From an uncultured Anaerolineaceae bacterium (GTDB lineage: Bacteria; Chloroflexota; Anaerolineae; Anaerolineales; Anaerolineaceae), in contig CALIHP010000048.1 in the NCBI GenBank assembly GCA_938020565.1, positions 15,755 to 79,754 of the forward strand: 64,000 nucleotides of DNA, given 5' to 3'. Below the pieces are notes generated by a model. It worked only from the letters and a program-made list of their open reading frames with translations. It did no database searches and had not been told where the DNA came from. Position numbers and translations under genes: made by a program. This document shows positions 28,201 to 34,324 of the stretch, in pieces; positions within the stretch are counted from its first letter, which is position 1, and the number at the start of each line of letters is the position of its first letter.

Positions 28201-30074
28201 ACGTTCGCACTTTCCATCACAAAGCTCGGCGCCTTATACGTGTACCAGATCGGCGTACTCGGAACGGACAGTTGGCTCGGGACGTTCCCGCTAGGCAGGA
28301 GCAGTTCCTGATCAATCGAAACATAGTTACAGAAAGCGTTCAGGTTATCTGAGCCGCTCCCATCCGGTTTACATTTCATCGGGGGCTGATCCAGTTGGGT
28401 CGTACTGCCCGGCTTGAACGGATATTGATGGAACGTTTCCTGATACGGGTTAAGCAATTTCTCATCGAGGTGGATCGTGAATGCCCAGCCCGCGGGGAGC
28501 GTTTCCCCGGGGTCAAAAACAAATTCAAGACGATCGTACTTTCGGGTATTCCCGCCTAACGTCGCGTATGGCGCGCCCGCATCAGCCGCTGCAATCTGCG
28601 CTGCAACCGCAGCGTCCGCATCCGGATCGATATCCGTGAGATACGTATCGCTTGAACCGGTGCTCGGCGTGACCGTAAGAACGTCGTACCCGCTTCCATC
28701 GCTTTTATAAGCGTGAATCTTAAGCTTCGAAACGATGGTCTGTTGATAGGAATAGGGGCGGCTGGCAAAACGAATCTTCGAGATGAATAACCGCGGGTCG
28801 AGATTATAATCGACAATTTTGTTGATATGAAGCCCGTTGCTGTTGCGGTTTTTAACCGAAATTGAATGTCCAAAGTTCGCCAGATCCAGCGATCCGAGCG
28901 CAAAATTGCGCGTATCCGGCCAGTATCGATCTTTCGCCAGGTTCGTGGGCATCGACCCCAACAGCCTGAACTTGAGCGTATCCGCCGCATTGGAGAGCGT
29001 TTCAAACTGAGGATCATAATTAACAGGCTCCAGATCCTTAAGCGTTCCGCTCATGACTATCTCTTTATTGACGATCGCGTTCGGGTAGCGTAAACAGAAC
29101 CCCTTATTATTCAGTCCGTCCGTGATTGCGTTTCGAATTTGAGTGTGATCGGTTGTGTCGGCAATCGCCCCTTTCACGTCATAATCCAGGACGAGCTGAT
29201 TCCCGACCTGTGTCCAGCCGGGACTGAGCGCCGCATCAAAAACCGCCGTACAAGTCGATTGGACAGCTGTTCCCGAGCTCAAATCCACGCAGGGATACGT
29301 CGGCAGGTCAATAACCGCCTTCCCTTTCGGGAAATAGCGCATCTTGGCGCCAATGTTTGAAAAGTTCGGCGGATTCGCCGTCGTGACGTGATACCGAAGC
29401 GGAGATGTCTGAGCCGGGTCAATGTAGGTAAACCCGCCGCTCGTGATTCCATTGCCGGCGTAAAGGTTTTGGTTATCGGCGTAGTTAGCATTATCAAAAT
29501 CCGGAGAGCTATTAAAAAGCCACATCGTCGGCGGATCGTTCGCTAAGACGAACGGATTCGCCATAGGAGAGGCTTCCTCGATCAGGGAACCATCCGACGC
29601 GAACAGCTCCGTTTTCGGCGAAAAGACAACGCCGGCAGGAATGATGTTCTGAAGATGATTTAGGATATTGACGTCGAACGATCCTTTCGTGACCACCGAA
29701 ATATCTTTCAACGAGACTTCGACATACACGTTATTTGCATCGGCAGTGACCTTATAGCTCTTAGCTAACGAATTTCCTGCGGTGTCAACTCTATAAAAGT
29801 GAGAGGCGCCGTTAAAATACTTTTTTGGAAACGTCAGCCGAAGCTTCGCCCCCGTCAACGTCGAGGTAAGCGTCGTACCGTCGATTTTGACGGACAAAAC
29901 TTTCATATCACCATAATGATACCCCCCGACGGGATTCGTTGCCGTGCCCTGTCCGAGACGCGAAATGGAGACAATCGCTCCCCGACCCTGCGCGATCGCG
30001 GCGCCAGCGAAGCACAGGAATCCGATCGCGGCGATCAGCAGCCAAATAAAACGAGTAAATCGGGTCATTTTCAT
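19221..30074 (-). CDS. Giant Cna-B adhesin ending in LPRTG plus sortase domain
   Basis: A 3617-residue exported surface protein. Residues ~8-28 are a signal peptide (ends AAIAQG). Residues ~30-1040 are a non-repeat, probably adhesive region. Residues ~1040-3060 hold 18 Cna-B units; 12 keep Lys two before the Trp, Glu in YTVxE and Asn in VTNTY, the triad that forms spontaneous isopeptide bonds. Residues ~3060-3445 are further beta-sandwich (SpaA/prealbumin-like) modules. Then comes LPRTG (3450-3454) and, within about 20 residues, a full sortase domain: His3529 in VITAHVW, Cys3593 in ITLLTCED, Arg3606/3607 in YAYRRVV. There is no C-terminal membrane helix or basic tail as in normal sortase substrates. 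AGGAG lies 8 bases before the ATG. Sorting motif and enzyme in one chain suggest self-processing or a dedicated pairing with partner proteins (inference). Confidence 0.92.
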   Translation of the reverse strand: MKMTRFTRFIWLLIAAIGFLCFAGAAIAQGRGAIVSISRLGQGTATNPVGGYHYGDMKVLSVKIDGTTLTSTLTGAKLRLTFPKKYFNGASHFYRVDTAGNSLAKSYKVTADANNVYVEVSLKDISVVTKGSFDVNILNHLQNIIPAGVVFSPKTELFASDGSLIEEASPMANPFVLANDPPTMWLFNSSPDFDNANYADNQNLYAGNGITSGGFTYIDPAQTSPLRYHVTTANPPNFSNIGAKMRYFPKGKAVIDLPTYPCVDLSSGTAVQSTCTAVFDAALSPGWTQVGNQLVLDYDVKGAIADTTDHTQIRNAITDGLNNKGFCLRYPNAIVNKEIVMSGTLKDLEPVNYDPQFETLSNAADTLKFRLLGSMPTNLAKDRYWPDTRNFALGSLDLANFGHSISVKNRNSNGLHINKIVDYNLDPRLFISKIRFASRPYSYQQTIVSKLKIHAYKSDGSGYDVLTVTPSTGSSDTYLTDIDPDADAAVAAQIAAADAGAPYATLGGNTRKYDRLEFVFDPGETLPAGWAFTIHLDEKLLNPYQETFHQYPFKPGSTTQLDQPPMKCKPDGSGSDNLNAFCNYVSIDQELLLPSGNVPSQLSVPSTPIWYTYKAPSFVMESANVGQGATQLGSQLDARTYVTLCDFAMIKGLSVTALLPPGADYTGYAIETWNGGATNATIAPYVESETVIPDFQGTGLKAVKIKFKDFKTRDVWKNPPANGCVPLRIWFKLKINEDAIPMPLVSIYETKHAAQAGQIPSDKANEVHYFWKWEDVASITKETNASNRPYAAKDASGNLVFGIGNGVDTNPAHNPNTYPRPDVLDLNNDGSTSDLTIRMNATFNATIPTVVNSEKFIFPAGKPAGKTDAPVPLNEPYVYRIQINNQSTTSEGNVLIYDVLPRIGDTNYQIAGSTSPARNSQFDGVMTGPVTGNETDKYDIKYCTAPNPSMDPVVGVQDAGAGGCAWQAAVADWSAVTAVRIELKPGQKIEPLSKHYFDLPMIGPDTDSNYETGYDTSTNSFAVSYSMGALFGTSNSVTGVKNVAFPVKKIWRDGKTRPAVTIDLYADGVKVEDKSLTLTDANADPADENTWLGEFKNLPSVKSDGTRIVYTVKENRDGANGTELQNYQTTINGSVAQVGNIDGYTVTNQYVQPEIEIPVEKKWINGQTKRQPVELTLYRKIEGSADEPEAVPATTDGLIQITGKTCETTNPLTLIPSADATDANAEQTIAKTWCVHETNIAGQKYIYSVKETLPDPENWTVTHETTAAANGNPQLEKIKNTYKVPTYTTADPLIGTSTWINGPEGKPESYMQLSRTVPGGTAETVGDPIDVSTAAAIGTAATEANGDKKWTVEKKWDSLPKTDSMGRPYTYTLIETDANKAPLTPSGYDKTENGMEIVNTYRIEYVEIKGTKNWDGASTLKRPAITVGLYIKTEDGRFVKPESVGGDLLPAAIFTNGSTPGVTYETAGTVSVPESTAAGLLTQSFYWYVPKTYRNGSPVVYYFDEEIGDGLTPTGDPLTSTTAPANYEKTYAYDAATAAAYGEMAILNTYKPPLVNGDGKVTGDVKWVGGQESDRDSVTIELKRKRPTGAVEVIGTVTLDKNAAASHDWKNVWENLPKTDQATGEEFKYWIDDTAPQTNFDKVKNETTPTVITENDTLTLTYKYRSPKIEKFGNKVWIGGSSLTRPDVTLTLYRSIPSGTAEKVPAAELFTDAAHPASDYAAVNGVTIRDGDPLIVKWYTNEKNPDGIAYLFTIDEDENLTPLYVKTVDNGMLTVTNQYVSPKAEINAKKVWSGGAGSTRPAVTLTLYRKVAAGTAEKVPVSELFTKAGETYATENGVRIEDGTNPGNTEDAVVWYTNVNNPEGVPYEFSVDEELDTANPDSLKYRKTIDAATRTITNTYLSGLIGTKQWIGGEALPRPAVTLTLYRKSESMAAEEAVGSKTIDATMATGVAEGTASWENMPENDPQGKPYTYRVDETTVPTFADGTFKKVDDAGNELTGQNTGMIVRNKFFPNQVSKTGEIVWLDGGTLTRPAVRMQLYRITNGGTKEAVGAPVNIPDGTLSNVFTGLDERDPSGKLYTYMVDVVTVPGLYQKVDEDGTTEIPVNEDLKIHLRYIPPRITVTGTKNWVNGSALLRPAVELLLMQDGNLYGGSGDPKTIPAATAAGVATNTVEWTDLPKTQLDGTPYGYTVVETAAPANYTKAEAGQTVTNTYVPPMINNSNGDVTGEIEWIGGPDAKPAVTVTLKRKIAGGTETAIPVNPDATVPASSYWTTTQTWSGLPATDLDGNPYIYTLHHHSGSVGDYTREENGLKITYRYQSPTTDILGKKIWSKGQTLRQPIQLALFRQIGAAPAEQVPASELRLTPLTPGDPCASENPVTLTPDHTMAAADPDELTAGWCVAETNDVGQSYVYTVQEVSAGHPNFTKTQENATTVKNTFTPTLLNQVGRITWQGGPDPKPSVQITLRRVIEGQPPETVETGVALPPGTTEKTWPNLPATDDFGRPYTYTIHNDQPVPNYPNPNENGMEIVYRYVPPVIPLTGQKTWTNGQTLRAPIELALFRSVGGGTATQVPAAELRTITGLTCETANPVTLTPAAGESEPASVTLDAKWCVDETDFNGQPYTYTVQEVSGLTANWTKTEAGLLVTNTFRPTPFNQDGNLVMTKKWVGGLPTNVTFTLKRTTAGVAGSETVGTYTLTAANATAGNPKVWTEVVPNLTAMDQMGRPYTYTVEEAPVANFDTDIDNAALTVTNTYVVPRAPLQVEINWIGGPATPAATSVTVTDNKGNTYTVDFPAGGGTANTITLPITDSDGNPLTYTIRQPIVPENFTETIDQPGGIQLSEMTPNRLSLTNTYVPPKAEVTATKVWVNGEASVRPTIWFKLYRNVEGGPVQEVPLAEAPLVELPDGTVEAKWTGVELRDHADQPYIFTVKEVDASGADTEPANYEKSENGLTVTNTFVPPSGPIVGKKVWGLGPAPRPTVWLKVRRQVAGGPVEDVPSAAIQPLPDGTTDVTWPNVALMTLRGEPYTFTVQEVDSGGNDFTPAGYFKTETGLTAVNAKLSRLTVGVVVSPISDQKFGVEVRSDTDVRPTQDLDYNGEEAVTPSTVTHDNMNLEIYRISIPKLDTEVWGVDSISCVARPLDSTDPALDEPLTVDAKVDLHGALTGFFSIPQMPLEKDIRCTYSLRNLQAGRIVVQNTTYPNSSYSGFPDYNYATGGTGLQPFQLSTTSAPIVQEVTPGQYTIVQQNLEGWTTIDVIVTSSLHGRRPLKAMGDQRVGTYGYGPTGSFTATGWETTVTVTVEPKEEVKVLFVNVPPNTIMARKVTIPAGANDKFNFIGVLSGEIGDGEFLIKTGAVPDGKQWQTLELEREGWTKHSVKCVERGRIGTLETREEFYTMSAYYGLDDGEVIVCTFTNRMWGADENPDVDDPDLPPEYYINNGLPLPGGMAYTNGLPRTGFTPGAVTALPDQPVEKKYQASEMTLRIPKLNVRLGVTGVRKTDGNWDVSWLNGQAGYLEGSAYPTWAGNSVITAHVWDAYNNPGPFAGLKTLGYGDQVEIEAFGKTYVYEVRETKQVTEQDVETVMGAKDGTWITLLTCEDYSEKTDRYAYRRVVQAVLIEVK
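19713..19727 (-). other. LPRTG sorting motif inside the giant protein
   Basis: Codons CTG CCG CGG ACA GGA encode Leu-Pro-Arg-Thr-Gly at residues 3450-3454, followed by Phe. The sortase domain starts about 20 residues later. Confidence 0.85.
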
Positions 30075-30208
30075 TTTTACAGCTCCTATCCAGACGACAA
30101 AACAAATAATCTAATACATCTATTCAATTATTTAATCCCGAACGGAATACGCCTGTCCCATTCCACATCATGGTCATATCCCATTTTTCGGCCTGATCTG
30201 CGTCGCCG

Positions 30209-30355
30209 CTATACACAGGCCTGACTTCCCGGCGAGAGAAGCAAAACGCTGAACGCTCCTCCGATCGCTTTCGCAAACCACATCGACGCTGTCAGCAAAC
30301 AGACCAGAAGATCATTCATTGCCGGACTTCGCCCATTCAGCCCTGAAAGCCTCAT
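30209..30355 (-). CDS. Possible 48-aa hydrophobic leader protein
   Basis: A short ORF in the leader between the promoter (30410-30439) and the giant adhesin start (30074). Its ATG has AAGG 7-8 bases upstream. The product begins MRLSGLNGRSPAMNDLL and has a mostly non-polar stretch over residues ~16-41 that could be one membrane helix. It would be the first cistron of the adhesin mRNA. It may be a small membrane protein, a regulatory leader peptide or chance; I recognise no family. Confidence 0.35.
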   Translation of the reverse strand: MRLSGLNGRSPAMNDLLVCLLTASMWFAKAIGGAFSVLLLSPGSQACV

Positions 30356-30409
30356 TCTATTACCTTATCTCGTTAGAACGACCGAGCTCTTTCAATCAGG
30401 CAGTCGTTC

Positions 30410-30439
30410 ATTATACCTTTTTTCTACTTATTTTGTCAG
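30410..30439 (-). promoter_or_regulatory. Promoter of the giant adhesin transcript
   Basis: On the minus strand CTGACA (30439-30434), an 18-base spacer and a perfect TATAAT (30415-30410) form a good sigma-70-type promoter. Transcription would start near 30403, giving a leader of about 330 bases before the ATG at 30074. Confidence 0.65.
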
Positions 30440-30802
30440 ACCGCTTATTTTCTCATTAAGCCGCGTCCGCTTATCAATAAAGATTACATACATTATTCCG
30501 AAAGAACAATTCCCATACAGAATACGACAACCGCCCGCGTTCCCATCCTGCCAATCCCAGATGACCGTGAATCCGCAGGTGAAGACAGTTCCCGGAAGAA
30601 TGGAATAACGCTGACAGCGTGATATTCTATAAGAATTATAACGGGTTTTTATCAGGAAAATTCGGAGCCAAACCGATTAAAAAAAACACAGTGAATTTTT
30701 TCCATCTTTCCCTCTGAAAAATCATAGTTGAACGCGCCGCCCGAATCCCCTACGCTTCGCTTAGCGTCATCATTTCGCGAATCAAAGAAAGGAAAACCAC
30801 AC
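30440..30802. other. Intergenic stretch before the phage-like cluster
   Basis: An AT-richer region between the adhesin promoter and the capsid gene. It contains several TATAAT-like strings (for example TTATAAC near 30636) that could serve the rightward capsid gene, but no promoter can be fixed. No tRNA, repeat or further ORF with a ribosome site is seen. It is a candidate breakpoint of the proposed inversion. Confidence 0.3.
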
Positions 30803-32698
30803 ATGACACAAACGAATCAGTCCAAAAATCAGCGCCGGGAAACGTTCCCGGTCGTCGGAACGCCTGAATCCGGCGGCGATTTCGAAATCGTCGCGATTTC
30901 CGCCGGAGAAGGGAACGGCTGGAAGTTCAGCGAAGACGTCCTCCGCCGTTCGCTCGCGCTTTTCGACGAAGCGCAGTGCTTCATTGACCATCTTCAACCC
31001 GGCGCCGGCGCCCGGCATTCCGTCCGCGACCTCGCCGGGATCCTGCGCGAGCCCCGCTGGGACGAACGCGCGAAAGCGATCTGCTGCCGGCTGACGCCTC
31101 TGGGACCGGCCGCAGAGCTGCTGAAACGGGTCGGGGCGGCCGTTTTAGCCGAACCGGATATCCGCTCGAACGTCGGCTTTTCCGCCGACCTCGGCTTCAG
31201 CGCCGACGGCCGCGTCGTTACCGAGCTGAAACGCGTTTACTCGGTCGATCTGGTCGTGAATCCGGCGCGCGGCGGCGCGTTCAAAGCCGCGCTCGAAAAA
31301 CTGTCGCTCGCAAACGGCGGAGAATTCGATTCGCTCCGCGACGCGTTTAGCGTTCGCGGCGAAGAATCCAAACGCGAAACGGACGCCGAAAAAAAGCTCT
31401 GCGCCGCGCTCCTGGACGAATCGCTCCGCGCCGCCCGGCTCCCCGCCCCGGTCGGGGACCGGATCCGCGCGAAGTTCGCGGGAACCGTCTTTTCGCCCGA
31501 GGCGCTGCGCGCTGAAATCGAAGACGCGAGCGTCATGCTCAGCGCGATGACCGGGCGCGAGGCAGTCCGCGGCGTTTCCCCCGCCGCTTCCGTGCGGATG
31601 ACCGACGGCACGGACGAAATGACCGCGGCGCTGCATGACCTTCTCGGCGCGGAACGGCCCGCGGAGCTGAGCGGGATCCGGACCGCGCGGCTGAGCGGAA
31701 TCCGCGAATTTTATACGTTGGTAACCGGAGACGTCGATTTTCATGGCGGCTACGATCCCAGCCGGGCGCAGTTCGCGACGACCGCGGACCTGCCGGGAAT
31801 CCTGAAAAACGCGCTGAATAAGCTCGTGGTCCAGCGCTGGGATGAGCTCGGTCGGAGCGGCTACCGCTGGTGGGAGCCGATCGTCACCGTTGAACATTTC
31901 AACAACCTGCAAACGATCAGCGGCGTCCTCGTCGGCGAAATCAACCTGCTCCCGAGCGTCAACGAAGGCGCGCCGTACGCGCCTCTCGGCGTTAAAGAAT
32001 CGAGCGAAAGCGGGAGCTGGACTAAGTACGGCGGTTATCTCGGGCTGACGATCGAGATGTTCGAGCGCGACGACACGCTTCGCCTCCGGCAATTTCCGCA
32101 GAAATTAGCGACCGCCGGGCTGCGCCGAATCTCAGCGCTCGTCGCCGCCGTTTTCACGGACAACGCCGGGACCGGACCGACGCTCGCCGACGGGAAAAAC
32201 GTCTTCGACGCGGCGCATCATAATTCAGGGACGGAGCCGCTGAGCGCCGAAGCCTGGGAAAAAGCTTCCGCCGCGATCTATAACCAGCCGCTCCTGATCC
32301 CGACCGGCGGGGTCCAGCCCAAACAGGCCGTCGACGCCCGCTACCTGATCGTCCCGCGCGGACTGCGGCTGACCGCCGAAAGGATCCTGTACCCGACGCT
32401 CGCTTATGCGCCGACGATCCACAGCGAAAATCTCCAGCGCGGCCATCAGGGCGACGTCCTGACCTGTCCGGAGTTCAGCGACGCGAACGATTGGGCGGCC
32501 GTCGCCGATCCGAAGCTGACCCCCGCGATCTTTATCGGCGAACGCTTCGGGCTCCTTCCCGAAATTTATATCGCCGACGGTCAGGTCAGCGGCGCGCTGT
32601 TTACCCATGACGAGGTCCGGATCAAAGCGCGTCATTTCCTGTCGGTCTTCACGGCGGACCACCGCCCGCTGTATAAATCGAACGTCGCCGGCGAATAA
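30803..32698 (+). CDS. Phage prohead protease-major capsid fusion
   Basis: A 631-residue protein that looks like a head-maturation protease fused to a major capsid protein. The N-terminal ~190 residues (FEIVAISAGEGNGWKFSEDV through VVNPARGGAFKAAL) resemble phage scaffold/prohead proteases; residues ~190-290 are a charged linker, possibly scaffold. The C-terminal ~340 residues resemble Mu-like gpT major head protein, with LRLRQFPQKLATAGLRRIS, VFDAAHHNSGTEPLS and ARYLIVPRGLRLTAERIL. The ATG at 30803 has AAAGGA upstream; the in-frame TTG at 30728 has none. It is the first gene of a rightward head cluster that lacks portal and terminase. Confidence 0.78.
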   Translation: MTQTNQSKNQRRETFPVVGTPESGGDFEIVAISAGEGNGWKFSEDVLRRSLALFDEAQCFIDHLQPGAGARHSVRDLAGILREPRWDERAKAICCRLTPLGPAAELLKRVGAAVLAEPDIRSNVGFSADLGFSADGRVVTELKRVYSVDLVVNPARGGAFKAALEKLSLANGGEFDSLRDAFSVRGEESKRETDAEKKLCAALLDESLRAARLPAPVGDRIRAKFAGTVFSPEALRAEIEDASVMLSAMTGREAVRGVSPAASVRMTDGTDEMTAALHDLLGAERPAELSGIRTARLSGIREFYTLVTGDVDFHGGYDPSRAQFATTADLPGILKNALNKLVVQRWDELGRSGYRWWEPIVTVEHFNNLQTISGVLVGEINLLPSVNEGAPYAPLGVKESSESGSWTKYGGYLGLTIEMFERDDTLRLRQFPQKLATAGLRRISALVAAVFTDNAGTGPTLADGKNVFDAAHHNSGTEPLSAEAWEKASAAIYNQPLLIPTGGVQPKQAVDARYLIVPRGLRLTAERILYPTLAYAPTIHSENLQRGHQGDVLTCPEFSDANDWAAVADPKLTPAIFIGERFGLLPEIYIADGQVSGALFTHDEVRIKARHFLSVFTADHRPLYKSNVAGE

Positions 32699-32756
32699 GC
32701 GCCGCGTACTGGATCTTCATTGTTACATTAATTAATGAAAGGAAGGAACCACAATC

Positions 32757-32981
32757 ATGAAACAAGTCCTCACCTCACGGAAATTCTGGGCGGCGCTCGT
32801 CGCCCTCCTCTACTCGTTTCTGAGCGCGCTCGCGCCCAGCTTCCCGATCAGCGAAGAGCTGGCGGTTAACGTCGTGACCGTTCTTGCCGCTTATATTCTC
32901 GGCGTCGCGCTGGAAGACGGGCTCAGGGGATCGAACCCGGCTCCGAAACGGCCCGCGACAAAGAAATCGCCGGAAGCCTGA
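32757..32981 (+). CDS. Small membrane protein of the phage-like cluster
   Basis: A 74-residue protein starting MKQVLTSRKFWAALVALLYS. It has two hydrophobic helices (residues ~8-26 and ~36-54) and a basic Lys/Pro tail. Size, two-helix topology and position between head genes suggest a holin-like or phage-associated membrane protein, but a lysis function is inference. GGAAGGAA lies upstream. Confidence 0.65.
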   Translation: MKQVLTSRKFWAALVALLYSFLSALAPSFPISEELAVNVVTVLAAYILGVALEDGLRGSNPAPKRPATKKSPEA

Positions 32982-33018
32982 AGCGCACGGAGAGCGGAAT
33001 CGCCGGGTGAAGCTGCCC

Positions 33019-33081
33019 TGAGGATAAGGGGACACCCCTTATCCTCAAAAAATCCCGGCTTCAGCGGGGACACGCCCCGCT
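33019..33081. repeat. Two tandem GC-rich hairpins
   Basis: TGAGGATAAGGGG (33019-33031), ACA loop and CCCCTTATCCTCA (33035-33047) form a perfect 13-bp stem. A second hairpin, AGCGGGG (33063-33069) with CCCCGCT (33075-33081), follows. Both place ACAC directly after the G-run. No T-run follows on the plus strand, so neither is a classic terminator; they lie between two genes of the phage-like cluster. Confidence 0.6.
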
Positions 33082-33102
33082 CCTGACATCAGAGGGAATA
33101 CT

Positions 33103-33759
33103 ATGCGCAACGATTTCACCTTTTATCTCAACCTGATCCGCGGTCTCGCCGCTGACGAAGCCGGAAAGCGTTTCCCGGATGCGATGCTTCGATCCGCGCT
33201 GCGTCAGGCGCTGAACGATTATCAGCGCGCCTTTCCGAGACTGCGAACCGTCCCGGCGCGCGCCGCCTTCGTCGACGAATTCAGTCTCAGGATCAACGTC
33301 CCGGTCCCAGAGGACGAGATCATCGTCGGCCTGCGTCTCCCCAATCCTGAAAGCGAGATCGTCCTCCTCGAAGGCGACACGGTCCACCGCGAAAACGGCC
33401 ACCTCCTTCTCCGGCTCGCTCCCGAACTCCATCGCCGCGTCCGCCGGATCGGCGCTTCGAAAATCGATCTCGTCCTCAGCGCGCCGCAAACCGTCGCTGG
33501 ACTCGACGAAAACATGACCGAAACGACCGTCCCATCGCGGCACGCGTCGACGCTCGCGAAAGGAGCCGCGGCGGCCGCGCTCCGTATTCGTGCCGCCGCC
33601 GTAACCGAGGTTCATGGGAAACGCGTCGAAGAAATAACCGCGCTCAGCTCGGCGGCGAAAACGCTCTTCAGCGAATTCCGCGGCGAGCTTGCCGAACTCG
33701 GAATGACGGAAACCGGCTGCATCAGCGCGCTCCCGAACGGACCGTCTTTTCCGATCTGA
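33103..33759 (+). CDS. Phage-like structural protein, possible head-tail connector
   Basis: A 218-residue protein of the head cluster. The N-terminal half (NLIRGLAADEAGKRFPDAML...ALNDYQRAFPR) resembles small helical connector/adaptor proteins that dock on the portal. A beta-rich middle and an alanine-rich C-terminal helix follow. I do not recognise a specific family. GAGGGAA precedes the ATG. Function is inferred from position after the capsid gene. Confidence 0.55.
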   Translation: MRNDFTFYLNLIRGLAADEAGKRFPDAMLRSALRQALNDYQRAFPRLRTVPARAAFVDEFSLRINVPVPEDEIIVGLRLPNPESEIVLLEGDTVHRENGHLLLRLAPELHRRVRRIGASKIDLVLSAPQTVAGLDENMTETTVPSRHASTLAKGAAAAALRIRAAAVTEVHGKRVEEITALSSAAKTLFSEFRGELAELGMTETGCISALPNGPSFPI

Positions 33760-33769
33760 AGGAGGGAAA

Positions 33770-34288
33770 ATGAGCGAAAGGAACCCGCCGCCGGACTGGA
33801 TCCCCGGCGAAAACTGCGACCTGATCCTGGCGCATGCGAATCATGAGCCGGTTCCGCTGGTCTGCGCGCCGACGCGCTATGATCCGACCGGTTCGCGCGT
33901 CCGGATCCATTACGAAGTCTATCCGAACGAGGACCCAAACGGACCGCCGCGAAAAATCCGCCATCTCTGGTTCCGTGCGCTGATCGCAGAACGGGTCCTC
34001 GCGCCGGACGGGTCGTTCTTCCCGGTCGACGGCGAAGCGCTGCGCCGGCGGCTGATCCGGATCTTCCGCGAAGAAAAAGACCTGACGTTGACGACGAGAG
34101 CCGGAACGATTCTCGGTCTTTATGGAAAGGATCATGTCGTCATCCGGTCGATCTACGCCGAAGCGGAAACGCTTGAAATTCATCTCAGCACGCTGAGCCT
34201 GAACGATCTTCCGCCAGCCGCGAAGGATACCTGGCTCGCCGAAGCGCTCAACGCGCGTTCCCGCTGGGGAACGGCCGTCTGGCGATAG
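33770..34288 (+). CDS. Phage-like protein of unknown function
   Basis: A 172-residue protein beginning 11 bases after the previous gene with GGAGGGAAA before the ATG. It has no signal peptide or membrane helix. It is a mixed alpha/beta sequence with an N-terminal beta-rich part (NCDLILAHANHEPVPLVC) and a central PVDGEALRRRLIRIFREE helix. A head completion or neck role is guessed from position only. Confidence 0.55.
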   Translation: MSERNPPPDWIPGENCDLILAHANHEPVPLVCAPTRYDPTGSRVRIHYEVYPNEDPNGPPRKIRHLWFRALIAERVLAPDGSFFPVDGEALRRRLIRIFREEKDLTLTTRAGTILGLYGKDHVVIRSIYAEAETLEIHLSTLSLNDLPPAAKDTWLAEALNARSRWGTAVWR

Positions 34289-34324
34289 CCCCGTTCCCTT
34301 CTATATTAAATAAGGAGTATTCAG

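Noticed and set aside
30075..30404. c-di-GMP riboswitch in the adhesin leader
   Set aside because: The conserved GEMM elements could not be found; a covariance search would be decisive.
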